In this document: piece after piece, positions 1 to 10,700 of the stretch | Position numbering within the stretch: the first letter of the stretch is position 1 | How the letters are laid out: each line of letters begins with the position of its first letter | Made by a program: the position numbers and the translations under genes | Notes under the pieces: model-generated | Database searches by the model: none | The model's input: only the letters and a program-made list of their open reading frames with translations | Told to the model about the DNA's origin: nothing | Assembly: GCA_004335835.1 (NCBI GenBank) | Contig: RWJK01001327.1 | Location: forward strand, 1-30,828 | Origin: Scenedesmus sp. ARA3 | Lineage: Eukaryota > Chlorophyta > Chlorophyceae > Sphaeropleales > Scenedesmaceae | DNA length: 30,828 nt | Direction: 5' to 3'

Positions 1-2
1 CA

Positions 3-3000
3 GCTGCCAGCCAGACACTGGGCAGGGACACCTTCAACACCCGCATTGACAGCGTGGAGGACAGATCGCAGCAGGTGCGCAGGGAGGTGCAGGAGATGCG
101 TAAGGAGCTGCAGGAGACAAAGGAGGACTCGACGAAGCAGCTTGAAGCTGCACAGCAAGGTGAGGGTTCTAGGGCACGTACGATTACTGATAGTGAGATA
201 CGCCTGGTGCTGGTATCACTTGTTGTCAGTGCAGGGACACCCTTTTCGGGTACCAAGTCAGCAATGCAGTCGATGGGTACAGTTTCTGACAGTTTGCAGC
301 AACTGCTGCTGCTTGTGATTCAAGCCTGCAGCAACCAGTCAGCAGTACTCCTCAGACATCAGGAGTGCATGCACCTGTCTGCTGCCTAGGTGTCCATGCA
401 GCAAGAACTCATTCGCAATGTCCTGCCACCTGGTGATTTGCAGTGTGATTTGCACCGAAACACAGTCGCCATACGCAGTCCACATGCAGTCTCGTCTGGC
501 TATGGATGTGGTGCATGAATGAGCTGTTGCAAGAACTCCTGCTAGGACATCCGTATGGGCCAAGCTGACAGTTGTTGTTCACAGTTGCTTGCGTGACTGA
601 CATCCAGTAACATCAAAATACATATCCGCAGTGCAGCCAGTTGCCAGCATATGATGGCTGCCATTGACGATTTGTTTGCCCATTGTATTCTGATGTGCTG
701 ATTATGCATTGGCAGGTGATCCATTTACAAATGATCCATTTTCTGAAGGTCTTGAGCTCATATGCTGCTACATAACACGGCAACTTGGGCGCCTGACCCA
801 GGCATGGCATGAGGGGTATGCAAAGCTGAAATCGTCTTGAGCGGTGAGTACAGTGAGTTGGAAGACATGTTGCATAGACTTTGACCCAGCCCTGCTATCT
901 TTTTTTCTGTTTGGTGCACCTTCGTTTGTAGTGCTCCACTCATCAGGTTGTGATGTGCGTGACAGGTGTAGCTGGAAAGAAGTCCAAGATGGACTGTGCA
1001 TCATGACATGTGCAAATGTCCAACGACAGTGATCTGCGCGTTTCAGCATACACAGGCAGCACCAACAGTCAGCATTAAATAGGCCTTGCAGGGCGTAATC
1101 GGTCATCTAGGCTTGCACCACCGCAGAAAGACCTGATTGCTGTGCCGGCGGGCCCCAAGCTGCCGCCTGCTACTTGTTGACATGTGTACTGTGTGTATTG
1201 CCGCAGAACGACTCGATTGCTGTGCCGGCGGGCCCGGGGCGCAGCGTGGCGTACACCTTCGGCGTGAGCAATGCAGCCAAGTTGCAGCAGGGAGACATTG
1301 TCAAGGCGCTGTTCACCAACCCCAAGATGGTGCCGCTGCTGCTGTTCAGGTGGGCGGCCAATGTTGTTGTACGGCAATCTGGTTTGCAGGTAGTGTGTAC
1401 TGTTTGAATCTGGATGGCGCAGAAGTTGCCAGGTGTGTGGTCGTAAAAGAGTCCAAAGCTGTGCCGTCGGAGTGAATTGCTGATCTGCAAGTTGATTGTG
1501 GGGTGCAATGTGTCGCACATGGCGTCGCCTGTCAACTGACCCGTGCTTGCCTAACTGTGCTGCTGCTGCTGCTTTTGCTGTTACTGCTGCCTCAGGTTCT
1601 CCTTGACAGAACCAGCCGCGCTCCAAGAGCCACCTGCAGATGAACAAGCTCTTTGACCAAGACAGCGTGAGTAGCGGCGGCTACAGATGAGACAAATGTG
1701 ACAGCGACAGTGACTGGTGTTTTGCAAGCAGTTGCCAGCAAACTTGATGGCACGTCAACCTACATAGATGGTGCCTGCCGGCCTCTGCCTAGCTGGGTGT
1801 CTGTATGCGTTGCATGCTTATGTGTGCTGCTGCTGCTGCTGCTGCTGGTGTTCCTGAACATGCAGGACAGGTAGCTGGCGCTGCGCGGCAAGTCGTTTTG
1901 GGTGCAAGACTACTACATGCCCGCGCCCTGCGACAACCTCGTCATTGCAGGTGCGGCGTGTTTCGCCGCTAGTCTGCTGTTGAATCTTTTTCTCCCTTTT
2001 CCTCGATGCCATGCCCTTTATTCTGACCTCAATGTTGCATGTTTCAGTTGTGAAAGCCACTGGAGCAAGGTGGAGGAAAAGCTAAGCCATGCCGTTTGAC
2101 TCTATACACACCGGCTAGCTCATATCCCCTCAAAAAGCCTGGGAATTTGATTGTTTGACTCTTGTCAGTTGTCAGACACTCCTTGGGCCCTGCGACGGGC
2201 TTGTCATCGCAGGTGGGGCGGCGGCTGGGTGCTTTGCTACTCGTCTAACAGTTTCGTCTGGCTATCAGCGCAGCTGCTAGACAGCAACTTCAACCCAGTG
2301 GCTATGCTTGGTCTCAGCATGGACGTCAAATTGGCACTAGCATTATGGCTCGCAGCGGTTCTGCTTGGCCTCAGCATGCAGCTTGGCCGCGGCATGCAGC
2401 TTGGCCTCAGCATGCAGCTTGGCCTCAGCATGCAGCTTGGCCTCAGCATGCAGGTGGGCGAAGTTGCCAGCAATACCTCTGCTTGATTTTGGGCTGGCGG
2501 CTGCTAAATGATGTTTGAGAGAGGATAGTTACATGTGGGTCCTGGCACCATCTTGGATGGTATGAGCCACAACAGGTTGAACACATGGTCTGGGACCAGA
2601 AAAGGAGAGTGAGCACCGTAGAACACAATGCACACCTTTGAACGCCAACTCTCTCAAGTTATATCCAGAGACGTCTTACGGCTTACGGAGCGCAACGGCA
2701 CCCCACCCCACCGATAGCTTGCTCTAAGTTTTTTACTTTGGTTTTGGTCTGAACGCAGGCCGGCGGTGGGCAGAGAAGGCGCTGCAGCTGCCGCTGCGCA
2801 GCAGCAAAAGCGGCGCAGAGCAGCCAGCCGCCGCCGTCCTCTCGCTATCAGCAGAAGCCGCGGCAGCGCCCCGCCTGCCGCAGCAGCAGCTGCTTAACAG
2901 GTACCGGCAGCACACGCAGCACTGTGTGGTGTTCAGAAAGCGCTGCAGGAGTTAAAGCAGAAGCTGGCTGCTGCAAAGACGGCTAGCTCGCTACTGCTGG

Positions 3001-3245
3001 CTGCACTGGTTGATGTGCGGGCTAGTGTTGTTGCGCCTGGCGTGCTGCAGCTGGCAGCAGCGCAGGCTGCTGCTAGCGGTGCTGCTGCTGCTGCTGCTGC
3101 TGGGAGTGTAGGGCTGGTGGCTGGTGTGGTAAGGCCTGGTTTGATGGGTGCTGCTGCTTGGCTGGCGAAGAAAGCTGCTGCAGCAGCAGATCAGGAGATT
3201 GCTCAGTTTGAGTATGTCGAGTTCAGCCATGCTGACAACCATTGA
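3..3245 (+). CDS. Unrecognised coiled-coil/Ala-rich protein, 5'-partial, multi-exon, model imperfect
   Basis: I do not recognise the family. Proposed exons: 3-159, 235-314, 390-432, 716-843, 1207-1389, 1610-1666, 1875-1950, 2759-2835 (or 2900) and 2901-3245. The first exon reads as a charged heptad-like helix (SVEDRSQQVRREVQEMRKEL), so a coiled coil is likely. Later exons carry DPFTNDPFSEGLELI, SVAYTFGVSNAAKLQQGDIV and KSFWVQDYYMPAPCDNLVI. The last exon is Ala-rich and ends FSHADNH-stop. Splice phases agree for most junctions. Two problems remain. An in-frame TGA lies at 838-840, just before a consensus donor at 844. The frame also breaks between exon 2759-2900 and the last exon unless a poor donor at 2836 is used. 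The exon ending at 1389 could instead end at 1349, which breaks the phase. Either the assembly has errors, the gene is decaying, or it is really two genes. The start lies upstream of the window. Confidence 0.5.
1121..1156 (+). repeat. Acceptor-side exon-edge echo (intron before exon 1207)
   Basis: This 36-bp stretch repeats 1201-1236 with only a few mismatches. It includes the CCGCAG acceptor and about 30 bases of the following exon (ATTGCTGTGCCGGCGGGCCC is identical in both). It lies exactly 80 bp upstream of the real exon start and offers a competing 3' splice site. Confidence 0.8.
2187..2220 (+). repeat. Donor-side exon-edge echo (intron after exon 1875-1950)
   Basis: This is a degenerate copy of 1925-1958, the last ~26 bases of the exon plus its donor. 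GCCCTGCGAC, GTCAT and GCAGGTG are kept. It lies 262 bp downstream inside the intron and keeps a GT donor. Confidence 0.65.
2364..2453 (+). repeat. 18-bp minisatellite, 5 units, intronic
   Basis: Five head-to-tail 18-bp units of CTTGGCCTCAGCATGCAG; the second unit has CGC for CTC. A diverged further unit lies near 2308. Translation in one frame gives LGLSMQ repeats, but the array sits in the intron between exons 1875-1950 and 2759. Every unit ends in GCATGCAG, which resembles a 3' splice site. Confidence 0.85.
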
Positions 3246-3613
3246 GCGTAGTGTGGGGAATGGCTGTTGAGCGATGACTGCAGCGCACAGCACGATTAGC
3301 AGTGCTTCAAGGCGAATGCTGTTGTGTTAGCGCTGTGAGTGCTGGCTTGATTGATGCATGGCTGTCTGATTCGTGCACAGATTGCGGTTGCGGGGCAGAT
3401 GTAAAGGGGTTTGCATTATGTGCAGCAGTGCAGCATGCCACCTTGGCTGTGCACCACTTGCTGAGCATGGCAGGTTGCAGTTGCTTGGTTGTTCGATCAC
3501 AAGTGCCCTGTATCATCAACAGCTGAGAATATCACACAGGAACAATTGCTAATGGTTCTGCTGCGGGAGAGATGGTTTCGCTGTGTTACACAGGTATCAC
3601 CTGCTGCTTGGCT
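3246..3613. other. 3' flank of the first gene with a candidate poly(A) signal
   Basis: No coding exon is supported here. TGTAA at 3400-3404 is about 155 bases after the stop codon at 3243-3245 and is the nearest candidate for the TGTAA poly(A) signal used in chlorophyte nuclear genes. Two further plus-strand TGTAA motifs lie at 4371-4375 and 4385-4389. Confidence 0.35.
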
Positions 3614-3886
3614 TTATTGGCGCAATTGCTTGCCAAGACGAGTGTCCATCTTGATGCGCCTGTATCTTATCACATTGAGTGATCGAACGGCATGGAGATG
3701 CAGGTTGCGCAGCAGAGTGTCCAGTGCTGGGGACAAAACGCCTAGCGATTCCTTCAGGAGCTTCTTGGCACTGGTGTACACTGTGCCAGCGACCCCCAGG
3801 GGGATGACTACCAGTTGTATTTCAGTGTCGGTGTTAGAGCTGTACTTTCTTATTGCTTGCAGCAGACTGTGGTTGCTGCAGAGCAA
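3614..3886 (-). pseudogene. Possible tail of a retroelement ORF (remnant)
   Basis: The minus strand has an open 90-codon stretch with natural-looking composition, containing IQLVVIPLGVAGTVYTSAKK followed by LLRNLHLHAVRSLNVIRYRR and a stop at 3614-3616. A hydrophobic 'VxPxGxxGTVY' strand, then a Leu-rich helix and an HAVR-type helix, recalls the extreme C-terminal tail of non-LTR reverse-transcriptase ORFs in algae and plants. That likeness is from memory, not from a search. No reverse-transcriptase domain, target-site duplication or poly(A) tail is seen nearby, and the reading frame is closed by a stop just upstream. If the assignment is right, it is a short dead fragment. It could also be an unrelated exon of an unknown minus-strand gene. 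Confidence 0.35.
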
Positions 3887-4170
3887 TTATTGCAGCTGCA
3901 CTGTAAGCCTGTCACACGACGTCAGTGTGACGTGTCACTGACATCTTCATGGCAGTCACTGCCAGGTCACTGCACTGAGCGACAGCTCCTATGCTTGATG
4001 CTCGCAGCGGACGTATGGGCTGTAGCAAACCTGCCCCTGAATCGTATCAGCATGTTTTCCAACATAAACTATGACCAGGATGCAGTGTACAGCAGTCATT
4101 ATCTTCCTCACACAGACCAGCCTGGCAGGCTGCAGCAGTGCATGCAGGCAGGACGCATTGCTTTGTGTAG

Positions 4171-4175
4171 TTACA
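4171..4175 (-). terminator. Candidate poly(A) signal (TGTAA) of UGLYAH
   Basis: TTACA on the plus strand reads TGTAA on the minus strand, about 240 bases past the UGLYAH stop codon. TGTAA is the usual chlorophyte nuclear poly(A) signal. Position and strand fit, but no transcript evidence is available. Confidence 0.45.
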
Positions 4176-4412
4176 CGCTTCAATTCAGTCGCAGAAAGTA
4201 AAAGTGGGACACAGAGATTTGATTGCGAGCCTATCGGACACAGCACTCAAAGGAACAAGTGGTCAACGACTGAAGGTGCTGCCTGGCGCCTCAGGCACAG
4301 TGCGTGGTCACGATGACGTCATGCATGCACATGGCTGCAGCTTTTCTACAATGCTTCCATGTACTTAAAATGTAAAAATTTATCTGTAAAAACGGTCTGC
4401 ATTTGTTGTGAA

Positions 4413-6986
4413 TCAGGGAGACAGCAGCGGGTCCAGGTTGGTGTCCTTGTAGAGCAGGTAGCGGCTGCTCTGGTTGCCCAGTGCCGCATACCACTGCAGC
4501 ACAAACGGCGGCATCCAGATGGCATCGCCGGCCTGCACAGGGTACCTGCAGCAGCAGCCAGGGCCCAAAAATCATTTCAGCAATAATAATAATAACAGTC
4601 TTCTTCAATCATTTCAGCAATGTAACATGGCAGCAACACAGGCTGCTGCCTAGCAGTCACTGGCATGCAGAGCTGTGCGTATGCATTCAGACGCCACGTT
4701 TACTGTGGCAGGCAAGACATGCTGTGGGGAAGCACGTGCACAGGGCAGCAGATGTAGTGCGCAGTTATGCTTTTACCATGTTTGGAATCGTCTATTTAGA
4801 TGTAGCGGCCTGCATGCCTGCTGTACCGCGGCAATCTCACCTCCTCCTTCATGGCTCACTCACAGCTCTACATGGAGCCCATTCCGTCATGCACAGAATG
4901 CAAACACATGCCCTGCGCGTGCACACTGTGTCTCTACAGCTGCAGCACGCCTGCAATCACACACGCACCAATTGTTGCCCAGCCGGTAGATGCCCTGCCC
5001 CTGCAGCAGCAGCAGCCCGTGCTGGTTGTAGTGGATCTCCTTCACATACAAGTACTGCCCCGGCTCAAAGTCCATCACGTGGATGTTGAAATCAAACTCA
5101 TCGCTTGCAGGGAGCAGCTTCCGCAGCACGAAGACTTCAGGCGCAACAGGCAGTACAGGGCGGTCATCTGTAGTGCCGTGTTGGAAGGCTGGCTTGCCCT
5201 GCGTGAAAGCGGACACACAAAGATGTTGCAGGGCACATTCAGGCAGCAGCGGCGACTGCACAGACGCATAAGCAAGCACAACGACATATGCTGAATCTGC
5301 TTTTACAATGCGAGCAGCCAATGCAGGGGTATAGTAGTAGGTTATGTCTGCGCGTATGTGTGTCAAACTTGCTGGTACCACACGGACTAGAGTTTTGCAC
5401 CGAGGATCCGACTGTGCAACTGCGCAGTGGCTCACCTTCTTACTATATACACGCTCAAACACGCACAAGCCAGCACCCTTTGCGGATGTCAGCCTGCAAA
5501 GCATCCCAGCACAGGCAATCAGCGCACGTCATGTTGCGGCAGACAGCATATGCAAACTTTCTGTCAATAGTCAGCATCTGGCCAGGACAATTCTGGCATC
5601 AGCCCAGCAGCTGAATGGCGTGCGTGTGGCAGCTACATGCAAGCAGCCCTGCAGCAGCAAGCGTTCAAATCAGTGATGTTGTGCCTGCTTGTTTGTGTTT
5701 GGTGGAGACGCATGATGGGCTGTAGTTGCCCTAGCTGGTTGCTGTTGTGCTGCATGTAGGCCCTTAGTGTCCTGGAGCAGCTCACGTGTCATTCGATCCA
5801 GGTGGAAAGTATGCGTAGTCGTTGGCTGCTAGGTCAATAGCCTTGCCATCATGCTTGACCTGCACATTGCCTTCCACCATAAACACAAACCTGCAGGGGA
5901 GGCGGCACAGGAACAGGCGCAGTTTGGGTGTTTTTTGCAAAGCCAGCACTGCCGTGGCTCAGCTGGCCAGCTGAGGTGGTGTTGCTGCCTTCCTGGCTGC
6001 AGCTGTCAAGTGCGGACACTGCGGCGTGTATACAGCAATCATAGGCGAACATCGCAGGCTGCCATGCGCCCTGCTGCCTCTGCTGGCTGTAGCTAAAGGC
6101 ACGTGCTCCACCCGTGCCTGTGATACCACGGCTGTTGCTGGTGCTCCTGGCGTTTGTGTTACGTACGGCGCACTCTCCTTTGCTGCTGCTGCTTGTGCTG
6201 CATTCCAGGGCCTCAGCAGTACTACAGCTAGCTGAAGTTGTCTGAAACAGCATGGGGTCTCCTCTTGATGCTGCTATAGCACCCGCACCTCTCCACCTTC
6301 GGGTCTAGCTGTGATGCCTTGCTGTCCTGCTTCATCTGCACCAGATACATGGTGAAGTGTGGCCCTTTGGCAGGGGTAATGAGGTGTGCCGTCATGCTGT
6401 TATGCCTGTGAGGTGAGTGCAGAGGAGGAGCAAGCAAGCAGCAGCAGCAACATGAACTTTAGCAGCAGCATTGTAGCAGTTACAGCAGGAGACCATGTCA
6501 GGTACTGGCTGGCTTCCCAATGGTCCTTGCAGCGCAAATCGCAAGTACAAGCTGTGATGGGCATGCTGTGGCTGCTTGCTGCTCTCACCAGCCGTATGTG
6601 TTAGGGGCCCAGACGCGTGACTCTGGTGTGAGCAGGGCATGGTCCTCTGCATACACACTCCTGCTGTACCCGGGCAGATCTGCAGGCAGAATCTATCACG
6701 TGAGTGTTGAGACCACAAATTCGGCTGATTTTGTGCTATTCAGGTCGTTGCTCACCCCAGAAATTGACACCTTTGTCCCTTGCTGACGAAAACACGTGCT
6801 CGTAGCTGTACTGCGCGTCTTTCTGTGGGTTCTCGCATTGATTGTCACCTGCAGATGCAGATATTTGTTTAGTTGCAAGCTCAGCATTGCCAATGGGCTA
6901 ATGCTGTGTTCGGTGCTCGTCTGCTCACACAGCACTGCCCCAAGGCAGGCAACCAGGAGCAGCGCGGGACCCCAGACTTTTGACAT
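4413..6986 (-). CDS. UGLYAH: (S)-ureidoglycine aminohydrolase, secretory/ER, 8 exons, 272 aa
   Basis: This enzyme hydrolyses (S)-ureidoglycine to (S)-ureidoglycolate and ammonia in plant-type purine/ureide catabolism, in the ER in plants. Exons on the minus strand: 6986-6929, 6782-6756, 6679-6589, 6405-6289, 5890-5786, 5493-5436, 5198-4969 and 4545-4413. All phases agree and the total is 819 nt with TGA. Exon 1 encodes a signal peptide ([19 protein letters not shown]). The family motif [20 protein letters not shown] crosses exons 2-3. The N-terminal cupin includes [10 protein letters not shown] and [10 protein letters not shown]. The C-terminal cupin carries [18 protein letters not shown] and then [10 protein letters not shown] and SRYLLYKD. 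Expected Mn ligands Glu206, His208, His212 and Gln246 are all present, with the same Glu-to-Gln spacing of 40 that I recall for the Arabidopsis enzyme. Length is close to the plant protein. The tail is slightly longer than in plants (ends DPLLSP). It is divergent from the large secreted-protein gene at 7773. Confidence 0.93.
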
Positions 6987-7772
6987 TTTGAAGTGTTCGG
7001 ACGACCCCTTCGGACACCACTGATGCACAGCTTGCTCTGCAGAGTTATGGGTGGGTGTAATCAGTTACCCAGACCTTTGGCAAAGTGACAGGTCACTCTG
7101 GTTCTGGGGCCATGCACCGCGGCGTGTGTAAGATAAATGCATGTTGAACAAAACTGCAGGTTATTAAGCTGAATCTCCGTACGGTTTGAGTTTCAGGACG
7201 TGATGCAGCGCATGAAATAAGGTTGCTGTCAATGAGTGTGATGTCCAATGCATGTTTTCAGGAGAAGTGCCGAGGTGAACATGTACATCGCCAGACCGTA
7301 TAACAACACTTTTTGGAAGCTTCCACCACTATCACTTCCTGCTCCTCTGTGAACAGGTTCAAACCTGTTGCCTTGTTTGTTGCCTGACGCAAACCCTAAG
7401 ACGCTTGGCAACACAGCGGCCACGTCATTGCATCTACACCAGCGATTCATACAATCTATAATGTATTGTTGAAGTTTCGTTTTTGACAGCTACAAATCGA
7501 GTGACGCAGAGCAGTACAGTTCGTCCCATCGAGGTCGCTGGACGCGATCAAGCTGCTAGCCACTGCCGTCGCATAGTCCAAGCCTGCATCAATTTGTTTG
7601 GTCGCTGGTCAGGCAAAATGGTTGCCCGATCTACCGCATTGTTCAAGCCGTGCGCTGCCAGTTGTGTACAGCTGCTGTTTAAAGAACTGCTAGAACGGCA
7701 AGGCCGTGCTGCAGCATCCAGGAACAGCCTGTGTGCAACGACCCTTCGCAACAGCAGCGGCAGGAACGCAGA
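6987..7772. promoter_or_regulatory. Divergent intergenic region between UGLYAH and the P-domain gene
   Basis: These 786 bp separate the start codon of UGLYAH (minus) from that of the large secreted-protein gene (plus), so they must hold both promoters and 5' UTRs. The sequence is less CTG-rich than the genes. I see no clear TATA box, no recognisable regulatory motif and no coding exon; the short ORFs here lack splice-consistent partners. Confidence 0.5.
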
Positions 7773-10700
7773 ATGCAGCGACGCAGTCGCTGCTGGCAGC
7801 AGCATATGCTGCTGGCACTGTCATGTGTATTTTTGATCAGCATGCTAGGAGCACAGGCACAGGTGACTGCTGCTGCTGGGTGGTCTTTGCAGTACGTTGG
7901 CTCACAAAACCAGACACTCACCAAACCAACTCATGAAGATATGTTGATTTAGTTTTGAACAGATGAACACAGAGTCATCTTTGCAACACAGGAAATCTTA
8001 TGGCTGGATGCACTGTAGTACTCTGCAGCACATTGTTTCTGCACCACCAGTCAGGGCCAAAGTGCGTACTCAGGGAGTTTGATCAAACAGCCCAGGCAGA
8101 CTCCTGCATCAGTGGAACTACTGCGTCTGGAGCTGCTCTCGCAGCTTGCACAACAGCACACCCAAATCACACCATGCATAAACTGTTGTGTTCCTTGCAG
8201 GACGCCGCAAACACCGCGGCAGCAGCAGCAGCGGCAGCTGATACCAACAGCACTGCTGCTGGCAATGTCACCCGGGCACCCATGGGTGCTGAGGAGAGCC
8301 CCCGAATCTCCTGCAGGGTGCACATCGCCAACAACACTGCCAGCGCCACCACCTTTGGCCACGTGCGCAGCAGCCTCAAGGTTGCTGCTGCTGCTGATGT
8401 CACAGATGTTTCGCTCATCCTGCAAGTGCAGCACCCTGACGTGGCGGCCCTGGAGGTGAGATTGGTTTTTTTGTGGTACAGTGTTTCATGGTGTGCTGCT
8501 TTGATTTGATCCTGGGCTTGCTTGGCTTGCATGGTTGCTGTGGCGGCTCTGGAGGTGAAAGTGGTTTTTGGTGGTACTGTGTCGTGGTGTGCTGCTTTGA
8601 CTCAGTCCTAGGCTCCCTGGGGTTGCATTATCACTAGCACGAAGGCAGCTAGGAGAGCACACTTGGTGCTGTGACGTCCGTTCGGTGGACGTGCTGCCGC
8701 GTTGTTGTCTCTGGGTGAATCAACACAGCTTGCTCTAGCACCTTGGATACAGCATTCCTGCTGGCATGCTGTAACTAAGAGGTTGGCATGCCTTGCTGCA
8801 TGCATGCCCCCATGCAGTGCTCATGGTACGAGCTTCAACACCCCGCAGACACAACGTACACTCGTTTCACACCACAAGCACACACATTTCTTTCTGCAGG
8901 TGACGCTGACAGCTGCTGGCACCGCCGGCCAGAAGGCCAAGACAACCGTGAAGTTCGCTGCCTTTGGTGCTGCTGGTGGCGCCAATTTGGTGCAGACTAT
9001 CTTCAGTGACTACGCGCCCAGCCTCATGCCTGTGGACGTGGTGAGTGGGGCACGCACGGGGTAAATTGCTTGAATTAGGTGTTACAGCTGCTGATCACAC
9101 AGTCAAATGTTGGATGTTGGCTGCACGCGCCCAGCCTCATGCCCGTGGATGCGGTGAGTGGGGCATGCACGGCGGTTGAATATTGATGTTACTATTGTAG
9201 AGGCTGGATGACATGGTTGGACAATGGACTGTGGCTGTGCGCCCAGCCTCATGCCCCTAGACGTGGCGAGTGAGGTGCGCTTGACATCTGCGGCTGTGAT
9301 AACCCAGCAGAAAATTTGTCAAAACATACTGTTTCGGGGCCTGGTAGACATCAGATAATCTTCAGCTACTACGCGCCCAGCCTCATGCCCGTGGATGCGG
9401 TGAGTGAAATGTACACAGCGGCTGCGTCTGTCGTTGTTCAGGTGCTTGTATACTGGTAACACTGTTACCGAGGCTGTTGGAGACAGTCAAATGTCCGGTA
9501 GTGACTGCGCGCCCAGCCTCATGTGGATGCGGTGAGTGGGGCATGCACGGCGGCTGACGCGGCAATGGTTGAGGTGTGGTGTGCATGAAGTGAATGTTAC
9601 AGAGGCTGGTAGAGACAGACGATAAGGTATGGCCTGCACCCAGCATGGTGCCTGTCGGCGTGGTATGCAGGGCAGCGGTTGAGTTGAGGCATGTTGGGGT
9701 GCCTACCGAACCTTGTGTGTACTCACACACATATTCACGATTGCAGGCTTATGATCGGCTGCCTGCCAACTAGTGTGTTGCCCTATCCGTTCAAGGCCTC
9801 AAAATCTTCCCACTGTTGCTTGGTGTAAGCTCGTGGCATGCTTTTGAACACAAGCATGACAAGGTCCCTGCTGCTGCCGCTGCCGCTGCTGCTGCTGCTG
9901 CTGCTGCTGCCGCTGTCATTGCTGCTGCTGCTGCTGCTGCGCTGTGGCCAGTCTGTGGCCCCCTACAGCTCCGTGTACCGCCCCGCGCAGCCCTTCAGGG
10001 CACTGCTGGAGGGCAACGGCACCGAGGCAGGAGATGGCGGCAGCAGGGGCGTGTGGACGCTGACTGTCACTGACAAGGCAGATGGAGATGCCAGCAGGTG
10101 GGCCCACAGCCGCCACAGCACACTACCGGCTGCTGCTAGTTGAACTGTGTCTGCTCCAACTCATCAAAGCTGTGTGCGTGCTTGCGCTGGTGTGTGTGAA
10201 AAAGCAGGCATGGAATGCTGCTTTTGCGCTTTGAAGCAGCTCGTGCCGCTAGTCATTCTGCATTGGCGGTCGCTGCTCTGCTGCAAAATATGCTTCAACC
10301 TGTCATATCTTGAATATCGCTCAAAACTGTTTGTTTCTTGTCTCTCCTGCTGCAACTAGGCGCCCACTGAAGCTCACAGGATGGGAGCTGTGGCTGTGTG
10401 GCGAGACTGCCGGCCCCCTGTTTGCTCCAGACAAGGAAGGCGATGTTGCCGCATTCTCCGGCGCTGGCGCCGCCGCAGACACGATGAAGACTGTGGTGAA
10501 GAAGGCTGTGCCTTCTGCTGAGAACGTTGATGTGGACGTGCTTGTGAGGGCGGGCTACCGCGCTGCACAGATTGAGCAGGACCTCATCACCCAGGTGAGG
10601 CATGCAGCTGGGTGGTTGCATGGATGTTTGTGATGCGGTCTGGCACAGTGTCGTGTGTGGTGCACATGCCCAAGACACGCAGCTAGGGCATGTGGGTGCG

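Noticed and set aside
838..840. Selenocysteine codon in the first gene
   Set aside because: No selenoprotein-like context (no CxxU or redox motif) and no SECIS-like element was seen. An assembly error, pseudogene or wrong model is simpler.
4481..5294. Plus-strand ORFs of up to 202 aa
   Set aside because: They are antisense to the last two exons and last intron of UGLYAH, whose identity is firm.
6589..6679. Apparent 2-base deletion (frameshift) in UGLYAH exon 3
   Set aside because: On recounting base by base the exon reads [20 protein letters not shown] without a break. The exon is 91 nt and its phases agree with both neighbours.
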